21,886 bases of DNA, from assembly GCA_937996825.1 (NCBI GenBank), contig CALKUJ010000223.1, forward strand, positions 1 through 21,886. The letters are read 5' to 3'. Below the pieces are notes generated by a model. The model saw nothing but the letters and a program-made list of their open reading frames with translations. It was not told the origin of the DNA and did no database searches. Positions within the stretch are counted from its first letter, which is position 1; each line of letters starts with the position of its first letter. The position numbers and the translations under genes are program-made. The DNA is from an uncultured Polynucleobacter sp. (lineage in GTDB: Bacteria > Pseudomonadota > Gammaproteobacteria > Burkholderiales > Burkholderiaceae). Below are positions 8,175-14,157 of the stretch, piece by piece.

Positions 8175-8212
8175 AAACAAGAAGAGCCGCAAATGCGGCT
8201 CTTCTTGTTTTT
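8175..8212. terminator. Bidirectional rho-independent terminator
   Basis: AAACAAGAAGAGCCGCA (8175-8191) and its exact complement at 8194-8210 form a 17-bp GC-cored stem with a minimal loop. Ts follow on the plus strand, and the A-rich left flank gives Ts on the minus strand. It lies 15 bp after the stop of the giant repeat gene and about 30 bp from the stop of the convergent metallopeptidase gene, so it can end both transcripts. Confidence 0.9.
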
Positions 8213-8241
8213 CAAACGGGGCGTTTCAGATGCGTGCCGAA

Positions 8242-10749
8242 TTAGGCCTGCAAATCCAAACGTGAATGTGTGATGGCATACGCATCCGCGTTGTAGTACT
8301 TGACCGCTTCCACGCTGCTCAGGCTCACGCTGCGTGCCAGCTTGGCATTGGTGTATGTGCCTTGGCTTTCAACCCAATCAGCCGCAGTGCCAGCCAAATA
8401 AACCGTGTCATTGCCATCACCGCCCTCAATGCTCACATCTGCGGTGGTGCTGGTGTAGAACACATCGCTGGCAGAGCCACCTTTGGCTGTGCTGATGTGG
8501 CTGCCATAGGCCAAGCCCACATTGTTCAAGCCCATGTAAGTGGCAGCGGTTTTCAAAGATGTTGGAAAGCTGTCTGTGATGCTTTTAGGAATCACGTTGA
8601 TTGAGCTAAACGCACCTGCACGCAAATCCATGATGTTGGCATTGGTGACAGCCGAGGCGTCTATCACCCCGCCCTCAGGCGTCCACAAGGTTTGCATGCC
8701 CGACCAGTCAGCGGTAAAAGACGTGACTTGGTAATCACTCACGCCCTGCCCACTGCCTACGCCGTACATGAACTGCAAAGCCGCCATGTCAAACATCATG
8801 TAGGTACTTGGGTTCAGCGTACTGCCGCTGTAACGCGAACCGGTCAATGTCACCTCCATGCTCCCCGCGGGGTTGTTGTACGACATCAAGGTGTACAGAC
8901 GCGAATCCAACGCTTTGGGTAAAAACGGCCCAGGCATGGTGCCACCACTGGCGTTGTAATTGCCTGGATGCTTGAGGCCCAAGGTGTGTCCAATTTCATG
9001 GATCAAGGTTTGCCAGCCGTAGCTGCCTTGTGTCATGTTGGTGTTGGTATTGCCTGGGCTGTTGTCCAAGAACAAATAAACCGGATGGTCGCCGCTGCCA
9101 TTGGGTACGTTGGCATAACCCGAACTGCCTCTGGTCGATTGGTTATTCGTCCCGAAGTTGATGTCGGCCTGCCCTGCTGAATTAGATTCAGTGAACGTGA
9201 CGTTGATGATGGATGACAGATAGTCAAACGCACGACGCACAGCAGCTTTTTGTGTGTTGCTCATGGCCCGAAAACCTGTGCTGTCAGACGTGTTGCCATC
9301 TGGCAAATCGGTCATGAAGCTATAAGAGAACGTTTGTCGGCTACTGCCTTCGCCCATGGCGTACACACCCGTTTTGATTTGAGCGTCAGACGTTGTCACG
9401 CTACCCGCCGTGTCGCGCCACCAGTAGTTGGTGCCGCCCAGCAGCATGGCGTTCACATTCGCATCCCCAGTGTCTGCAAAAGCGGTGGTGTCTTGAAAGG
9501 CAAAAAAATTCACCTTTTTGTAGGTCGCACTGCCCACCGCAAAGCTGCCATCGGTATTGGCCTTGATTTTGTAATTGGCCATGTTGCCGCTGAACGCCAC
9601 AGACACGGCGGCACCGGACACTTTGGCCAACAAAGCCGCGCCTTTTTTGTACTGAGCTTCTGTGACCTGCAACACAGGACGCGCCGTGTCTGTGAGCTGA
9701 ATGGCATTGATTTTTCTGACCGCCAACAAAGCATCAAAGCTGGCTTGAATGTTGGCCGCCGTGTCGGTCAATGTGATGGCACTGCCTGACAACGCACCCA
9801 GCTTGAGCGCTTGCGCCGCTGTCATGCTCAGCTTGGCTTTGCTGGCATCGGTGACTTTGAGCAAACTCAGGTTGCCTGCCTCGGCCAATGTTTGAAGTGT
9901 CTCGATGTGAGTTTGCACATTGGCAGCGGTATCGGTCACAGACACTGTCAAACCACCCAAGGCGCTGGCGTTGTCCGCGATGGCTTGTGCGTTGTCTTTG
10001 ATGGTGTAGGTCACACCTTGCAACTTGGCTCGTAAATCTGCACTGCCCACGTATTGCGCAGCGGTCAGCGTCATGACGGGCGCACGGTCGGTGAGCGTGA
10101 CCGTCATGCTGGGGCCTGTAGCCGCCAAGGTGCGCATGGCTTCAAAGTTGCGCAGCACATTGGCGGCTGAATCTTTGATGGCAATTGCGCTGGCACCTGT
10201 CACAGCAATCTTCGCCACATTCGCAGCACTGTCACTGATGGTGATGGCGGCATCTGGCATCTTGGCGCGCAAGGCGGCCGTTGCGCCAAATTGGCTGGCC
10301 TTTAAGGTCAGCGCGGGCGAGTCATCTGTGAATGTGAGGGTATCGAGCTTGCCTGTCACAGCCAGCGTTTGTAATCCGGTGAGGTTTTTCTGAATGTTTT
10401 CAGCGCTATCGGTGACCGTGACTTCAAAAGCCGTGCTGATGCGCGAGGCCATACGGGCGGTGTTCATGGCCGTGTCAGCAACTTTCACAGTCACCCCTGA
10501 AGCCATGACTTTCGTCAACAACGCGCTGCTTGTGTTGATTTGTGCCGCAGTGAACTGCAAACTGGCATCGCTATCGGTGAAGCTCAACGCACTGAGTTTT
10601 CCGGCAGCTGTCAGTTTTTGAAGGTTCGCCAAATTGGCTTGCAAGTTGGCTTGGCTGTCTTCCACCACCACCGCTTGGGTGAGGCGCTTGGCCGCGAGAT
10701 CAGCCATGGCTTGTGCGACCGTCAATGCACCCGCTGTCGGCGAAGCCAT
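8242..10749 (-). CDS. M10 serralysin-type metallopeptidase with N-terminal repeats
   Basis: This is a predicted secreted zinc endopeptidase of 835 residues from the ATG at 10749. The zinc site HEIGHTLGLKH is at residues 584-594 and the Met-turn LMSYNN has Met at about 622 and Tyr at 624, as in serralysins (M10B). One RTX motif, GGDGNDTVYL, lies at about 776-785, which fits calcium binding and type I secretion. Before the catalytic domain, residues 26-385 hold about five degenerate repeats of about 80 residues built around (V/I)TDTAANIQ and LT.AQ. Serralysins are usually near 480 residues, so this is a long variant. The start is uncertain: the frame is open to a TTG at 10848, which would add a hydrophobic stretch (FFLIAAHVSLLV) like a signal peptide, and neither start has a good ribosome site. 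It is 3' of the GT41 gene and may be co-transcribed. Its substrate is unknown; the neighbouring surface proteins are candidates. Confidence 0.88.
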   Translation of the reverse strand: MASPTAGALTVAQAMADLAAKRLTQAVVVEDSQANLQANLANLQKLTAAGKLSALSFTDSDASLQFTAAQINTSSALLTKVMASGVTVKVADTAMNTARMASRISTAFEVTVTDSAENIQKNLTGLQTLAVTGKLDTLTFTDDSPALTLKASQFGATAALRAKMPDAAITISDSAANVAKIAVTGASAIAIKDSAANVLRNFEAMRTLAATGPSMTVTLTDRAPVMTLTAAQYVGSADLRAKLQGVTYTIKDNAQAIADNASALGGLTVSVTDTAANVQTHIETLQTLAEAGNLSLLKVTDASKAKLSMTAAQALKLGALSGSAITLTDTAANIQASFDALLAVRKINAIQLTDTARPVLQVTEAQYKKGAALLAKVSGAAVSVAFSGNMANYKIKANTDGSFAVGSATYKKVNFFAFQDTTAFADTGDANVNAMLLGGTNYWWRDTAGSVTTSDAQIKTGVYAMGEGSSRQTFSYSFMTDLPDGNTSDSTGFRAMSNTQKAAVRRAFDYLSSIINVTFTESNSAGQADINFGTNNQSTRGSSGYANVPNGSGDHPVYLFLDNSPGNTNTNMTQGSYGWQTLIHEIGHTLGLKHPGNYNASGGTMPGPFLPKALDSRLYTLMSYNNPAGSMEVTLTGSRYSGSTLNPSTYMMFDMAALQFMYGVGSGQGVSDYQVTSFTADWSGMQTLWTPEGGVIDASAVTNANIMDLRAGAFSSINVIPKSITDSFPTSLKTAATYMGLNNVGLAYGSHISTAKGGSASDVFYTSTTADVSIEGGDGNDTVYLAGTAADWVESQGTYTNAKLARSVSLSSVEAVKYYNADAYAITHSRLDLQA

Positions 10750-10810
10750 GCCGCCCACGGCAGACAAGCTAGAAACAGAGGAAACCAAGAGTGACACGTG
10801 CGCTGCGATC

Positions 10811-10828
10811 AAGAAGAATGATCTTCTT
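10811..10828. repeat. Short inverted repeat upstream of the peptidase gene
   Basis: AAGAAGAATGATCTTCTT has 7-bp complementary arms around a 4-nt centre. It is 62 bp before the chosen peptidase ATG and inside the coding region if the TTG at 10848 is used. It may be a regulator site or an mRNA hairpin; nothing else supports either. Confidence 0.25.
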
Positions 10829-10883
10829 AAATCGGTCGCAAACGCCAATACTTAAGCCCCAAAAGGGCTCAAACGCCTTGTTT

Positions 10884-12659
10884 TTACAGGGCTTGAACCA
10901 TTTGCTTCAGCTGGGTTTCTAGGCTAAGCACCAGCTTAGCGGGGGCGGCTTCTCTGAGCTTGTGGCCTTGAATCAGGTGATGGCGATATGACGCCAAACG
11001 GGCGCGGTCGGTCGCCAAATCCACCACCAAGTTTTCATAGTCGGCATGGTTGTCGGTGATGAGTTCATCCAAACCAATTGAATGCAACAAACTACCGGCC
11101 ATGCGCGACACAAACGTGCGGCCACTGAGCGTGACCATGGGCAAACCACAGTCCAACACATCACGGGCAGTCGAGCCTGAGTTGTAAGGCGTGGTGTCTA
11201 AAAACACATCGGCCAATTGCATGCGTGCGCGGTATTCTGGGTGAGATGTGCGCTTGGCAAACACCACGCGGTCCAACGGCACACCGTGGTACGCGATTTG
11301 TTTTTTCAACTCACGGGTGGCGCTGGCGTTGTCGTCCAGCAGCCACAGCACGGCGTCATCCACGCGTTTCAAGATGTTCATCCAGGTGGCAAACATCTCG
11401 GTGTTGAATTTGTACACGTTGTTGAAGCACGCCATCACAAAGGCGTCTTCGGGCAAGCCCAGCTCGGTACGGCTTTGGCTGCACGGTGGCGTGGGCGTGT
11501 GGTTGAGCGGTAAAAAGCTACCGTCCACGTACAACGGTTTTTCAGAAAAATAGGGAGTCAAAGCCTCGGGCAACGCAAAGCGGTCGGTCACCACAAACTG
11601 CACCCATGGCAAAGCGGTGGTGCCAATGAAGCCAAGGTAGGTCCCCTGCAAAGGCGCAGGCTGCATAGACAAAATGCCAGGGCGTGCACCAGAGCTGAGG
11701 CCGTGCAAGTCGAGCAACACATCAATTTCGGCATGGGCAATTTCTGCCGCTGCTTGATGGTCATCTAACGCGCGGATATCGACCACATGGTCAAACGCAT
11801 TTTTTAGGCGTTGGCGGTATTCGCTGCCGTCTTCAATGCTGTAGTCGAAAGCGTAAATTTCAAATTGGCTGCGGTCATGCGCCTCTAGCAAATCGGCCAT
11901 CAACAGGCCCACGGCATGCGTGCACAAGTCGCCCGACAAATAGCCAATGCGAATGCGCTCGTGTTTGTAGGGTGCGTTCACACACAAGCGGTGTGTGGGT
12001 AAATTGAACTTGCGTTGCACAAACGACTGCGCCGCCATGAGCTGCAAAGCGGGGTCGTCGTGCAAGGCCAACATGGCCAAAGGCGATGTGCCCGTGAGCA
12101 TGGCATTCACCGAAACGCCTGGCATGGCTTGCATTGCAGGCCATTTGCATTGTTTGCTGCGCAAGTGCACCCAGTGTTGCAGGGCATCGGACTGGCGCGG
12201 GTTGAGTTGCAAACTTTGCGTGAGCGCGTGCTCAGCCAAGTCGTAGTGTTTGAGCTGCTCTTGCAAACGACCAATGTGGTTGAGTGCCAAGGTTTGCAGC
12301 TCGACATTGGCTGCACCTTGCAAATAGCCAGAAGCGGCCACTTGGCTCCACTGCAGCATGGCCTCGTCAAACAGGCCTTTGCGTTCCAGCAAAAGCCCAA
12401 GATTGATACGTGCCTGGGCAAAGCCCGGATACAAGTCCAAACTCAAGCGGTAAGCATGTTCAGCCCCATCGATGTCGCCCGTGTTGAGCTGCATGACACC
12501 TTGGTTGAACAAACCGATGTGACGGTCGGTCGACGGGCTGTTCTGCGTCCAAAGGGTGTAGAGCGCAATCGCGTCAGCGGTGCGCCCTGCCTTTTGAATT
12601 TGTTCAGCCAGTTGAATGACTTGGTCAAGCCCAAGTTGGCTTATGTCTTCCACTTGCAT
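10884..12659 (-). CDS. TPR/GT41 O-glycosyltransferase (SPINDLY/OGT type), 591 aa
   Basis: This is a cytoplasmic protein O-glycosyltransferase of the GT41 family, which transfers a sugar from a nucleotide donor to Ser/Thr. Residues 1 to about 170 hold TPR-like helical pairs (such as DIDGAEHAYRLSLDLYPGFAQA) that normally recruit the protein substrate. From about residue 230 the GT-B catalytic region shows GYLSGDLCTHAVG (His248), TYLGFIGTTALPW, CFNNVYKFN (Lys417, matching the donor-phosphate lysine of OGT) and ADVFLDTTPYNSGSTARD. In the last motif the usual NGHTT is changed to NSGST, so donor choice may differ from the second GT41 enzyme in this window. The gene lies 61 bp after a small TPR gene and 35-134 bp before the peptidase gene, depending on that start. 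The upstream sigma-54-type promoter links it to flagellin, as expected for a flagellin glycosyltransferase resembling Caulobacter FlmG in domain layout. The substrate is inferred. Confidence 0.88.
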   Translation of the reverse strand: MQVEDISQLGLDQVIQLAEQIQKAGRTADAIALYTLWTQNSPSTDRHIGLFNQGVMQLNTGDIDGAEHAYRLSLDLYPGFAQARINLGLLLERKGLFDEAMLQWSQVAASGYLQGAANVELQTLALNHIGRLQEQLKHYDLAEHALTQSLQLNPRQSDALQHWVHLRSKQCKWPAMQAMPGVSVNAMLTGTSPLAMLALHDDPALQLMAAQSFVQRKFNLPTHRLCVNAPYKHERIRIGYLSGDLCTHAVGLLMADLLEAHDRSQFEIYAFDYSIEDGSEYRQRLKNAFDHVVDIRALDDHQAAAEIAHAEIDVLLDLHGLSSGARPGILSMQPAPLQGTYLGFIGTTALPWVQFVVTDRFALPEALTPYFSEKPLYVDGSFLPLNHTPTPPCSQSRTELGLPEDAFVMACFNNVYKFNTEMFATWMNILKRVDDAVLWLLDDNASATRELKKQIAYHGVPLDRVVFAKRTSHPEYRARMQLADVFLDTTPYNSGSTARDVLDCGLPMVTLSGRTFVSRMAGSLLHSIGLDELITDNHADYENLVVDLATDRARLASYRHHLIQGHKLREAAPAKLVLSLETQLKQMVQAL

Positions 12660-12682
12660 GGCAATGTATTTTGCACATCAGT

Positions 12683-12720
12683 GGCAAAGCATTGCCGCCC
12701 GAGAGCGGCAAACTTGCCGC
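12683..12720. promoter_or_regulatory. Intercistronic GGCAA/TTGCC hairpin pair
   Basis: Two inverted repeats sit between the small TPR gene and the GT41 gene: GGCAA-AGCA-TTGCC (12683-12696) and GCGGCAA-AC-TTGCCGC (12705-12720). The second directly follows the TPR stop codon. Neither has a T tail, so a terminator is unlikely. They carry the same CGGCAA word as the array between flagellin and the giant gene, and could be activator sites acting at a distance or mRNA hairpins that set the ratio of the two products. Confidence 0.4.
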
Positions 12721-13185
12721 TTAGTGTGTGTGTGCTGAGCTAGTCACAGCGTCAGAGTAGATGTCGAGTGCCAAGCGCTCGGCTTCCAACTCCAACTGAC
12801 CTGGGTAGTAGTGCAGGCCTTGGTTCGCCATTTTCAAAGCACCGGCTGGGTCGAGGTTGCAACGCAGGGCGCGCACCAACATCACATAGGTGAAGGGTTG
12901 AATGTTTTGGCCTTGAGCTTCGACCAGCTCTTGCAGCAGCTCAACGGCAGCTGGCCAGTCTTGGCGCATCACGGCCAACAGACCACAGATCGCCAACATG
13001 TCTTCGCTGGCGGGGTAGATCGCCAAACCGGCTTCGCCCAAGGCGTAAGCGGTGTCAATTTGTTCGGTCGCCACCAGTGTTTGGATGGTTTCGCGGATTT
13101 CCAAAGGGCTGAAACGCTTGATGTTGCCGCCTTGCAGCAAGCTGCCGGTTGCGCTTTGGTTCATCAATTCTTGGATAAGGGTCAT
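12721..13185 (-). CDS. Small TPR-like helical protein, 154 aa
   Basis: I cannot name this protein. It begins MTLIQELMNQSATGSLLQGG, and residues 30-150 look like a short array of TPR-like helix pairs (YALGEAGLAIYPASEDMLAI, ALKMANQGLHYYPGQLELEA). It has no signal peptide or membrane segment, so it should be cytoplasmic. The ATG at 13185 is chosen over one 11 codons upstream because CAGGAG lies 7-8 bp before it and the upstream start would lie at the predicted transcription start. It is the first gene of the leftward operon, under a sigma-54-type promoter and followed by a GT41 enzyme. Given the context, an adaptor that presents flagellin or the octad proteins to the glycosyltransferase, or an export chaperone, is plausible. 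Neither is shown by the sequence. Confidence 0.8.
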   Translation of the reverse strand: MTLIQELMNQSATGSLLQGGNIKRFSPLEIRETIQTLVATEQIDTAYALGEAGLAIYPASEDMLAICGLLAVMRQDWPAAVELLQELVEAQGQNIQPFTYVMLVRALRCNLDPAGALKMANQGLHYYPGQLELEAERLALDIYSDAVTSSAHTH

Positions 13186-13225
13186 TTGAAAACTCCTGGT
13201 TGTGCAATAAGGTTGCAAAGACTTA

Positions 13226-13241
13226 AGCGATTTTTATGCCA
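13226..13241 (-). promoter_or_regulatory. Sigma-54-type promoter of the TPR/GT41 operon
   Basis: On the minus strand the site is TGGCATAAAAATCGCT, with the essential GG and GC exactly 10 nt apart and 9 of 12 defined positions matching. The predicted start near 13215 leaves about 30 nt to the ATG at 13185, very like the leader of the flagellin gene. Confidence 0.5.
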
Positions 13242-13248
13242 GCTTGAA

Positions 13249-13255
13249 TTGCCGC
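13249..13255. promoter_or_regulatory. TTGCCGC box between divergent promoters
   Basis: A single TTGCCGC lies between the two divergent -24/-12 promoters at 13226-13241 and 13288-13303. It is the same word that forms the array at 1832-1890. It may be an activator site, but it is unusually close to both promoters and a seven-base match is weak evidence. Confidence 0.3.
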
Positions 13256-13287
13256 TTTGCTTGACACCTAGACCTCGTTTATCAAGT

Positions 13288-13303
13288 TGGCTTGGGTTTT
13301 GCT
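13288..13303 (+). promoter_or_regulatory. Sigma-54-type promoter of the rightward glycan operon
   Basis: The site is TGGCTTGGGTTTTGCT, which matches 10 of the 12 defined positions of TGGCACGNNNNTTGCW, with exact GG to GC spacing and a complete TTGCT -12 element. The predicted start near 13314 gives a 32-nt leader to the ATG at 13346. Confidence 0.6.
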
Positions 13304-13345
13304 TATTGACCCCACCAAAGTTACAACTTGTCAAAAAACCGCCAC

Positions 13346-14140
13346 ATGGCTACGCCTTACTTCAGCATCATCATCACCACGCACCAGCGCCCCACGTTGT
13401 TGGCCCGTGCGCTGGCGTCTGTGCGTGCCAACGGCTTCACTGACCACGAAATGATCGTGGTGGCCGACACACTGGATGCCCCCACCCTGCAGGTGGTGGC
13501 CGCGGGTTTGCAAGAACAAGACACCTTCATCAAACGCACCGGCAAAGCTGGCCCGGCTCTCAGCCGAAACCAAGGCTTGGCCCACGCACGTGGCCGTTAT
13601 GTCATCTTTCTAGACGACGACGATGCGTTCTTGCCTGACTATTTAGACAAAGCACACCAAGCCACCCTCGCCCACCCAGGCCGCGTGATTTACACCAACT
13701 ACCGCGTGGTGCAAGAAAACCGCCAAGCGCCAGAAATCAAGCCCTTGCAAACCAACGAATACAGCGTGGCCGAGATGGATGTGGAAGCGTTGTACGTGAA
13801 GAACTTCATCCAAAACCACAGCGCCATCTTCCCGCGTGAAGCCGTGCATGGCCGCCAGCAAGACCCACACTTGAGCAGCTTGGACGATTGGGATTTCTTG
13901 CTCAACGTCGCCAGCGACACCCCCTTTACCCACGCCAACATCGTGGGCGCCGTCGTCTACAAAGACTATGTCAACCCCCATCAACGACGCGGTTCATCCA
14001 ACACAGCCAATGGTTTGCATACCGTGTCGGACTATTTATCCATCTACAAAAAGTGGCCAGCGCCTAGCCAAAACGTGCGCTTGCGCCGCCAACAGCTGCT
14101 GGCCTCTGCCGGACAAAACGTGCCGCTTGAGTGGCTGTGA
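13346..14140 (+). CDS. GT2-type glycosyltransferase, 264 aa
   Basis: This is a predicted cytoplasmic inverting glycosyltransferase with a GT-A fold, which adds a sugar from a nucleotide donor. The N-terminus FSIIITTHQRPTLLARAL is the typical first strand and helix of GT2. GPALSRNQGLAHARGRYVIF followed by LDDDDAF (Asp90-93) is the metal-binding DXD region. DDWDFLL at about 180 fits the catalytic acidic motif of the family. There is no membrane anchor. The ATG at 13346 is used; a TTG 18 bp upstream is also in frame but less likely. It is the first gene of a rightward operon and is 17 bp from the following GT41 gene, so it probably extends or starts the same glycan. Donor and acceptor are unknown. 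Confidence 0.88.
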   Translation: MATPYFSIIITTHQRPTLLARALASVRANGFTDHEMIVVADTLDAPTLQVVAAGLQEQDTFIKRTGKAGPALSRNQGLAHARGRYVIFLDDDDAFLPDYLDKAHQATLAHPGRVIYTNYRVVQENRQAPEIKPLQTNEYSVAEMDVEALYVKNFIQNHSAIFPREAVHGRQQDPHLSSLDDWDFLLNVASDTPFTHANIVGAVVYKDYVNPHQRRGSSNTANGLHTVSDYLSIYKKWPAPSQNVRLRRQQLLASAGQNVPLEWL

Positions 14141-14157
14141 ACAAGGACATCTGAGAC

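Noticed and set aside
2157..8245. Many open frames antisense or out of frame within the repeat gene, including a 346-aa plus-strand frame at 7205-8245
   Set aside because: They are by-products of the 24-nt periodic coding sequence. Their translations show skewed, repetitive composition and no independent start signals.
10855..10871. Terminator after the leftward GT41 gene (AGCCC-CAAAA-GGGCT)
   Set aside because: The stem is only about 5-6 bp and has no T run on the minus strand, so read-through into the peptidase gene seems likely.
13260..13266. Sigma-70 promoter (TTGACA) upstream of the rightward operon
   Set aside because: TTGACA is present, but no acceptable -10 lies 16-18 bp downstream.
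13328..13345. TTG start for the GT2 glycosyltransferase
   Set aside because: It would add six residues without a ribosome site. The GT2 fold begins just after the ATG at 13346.
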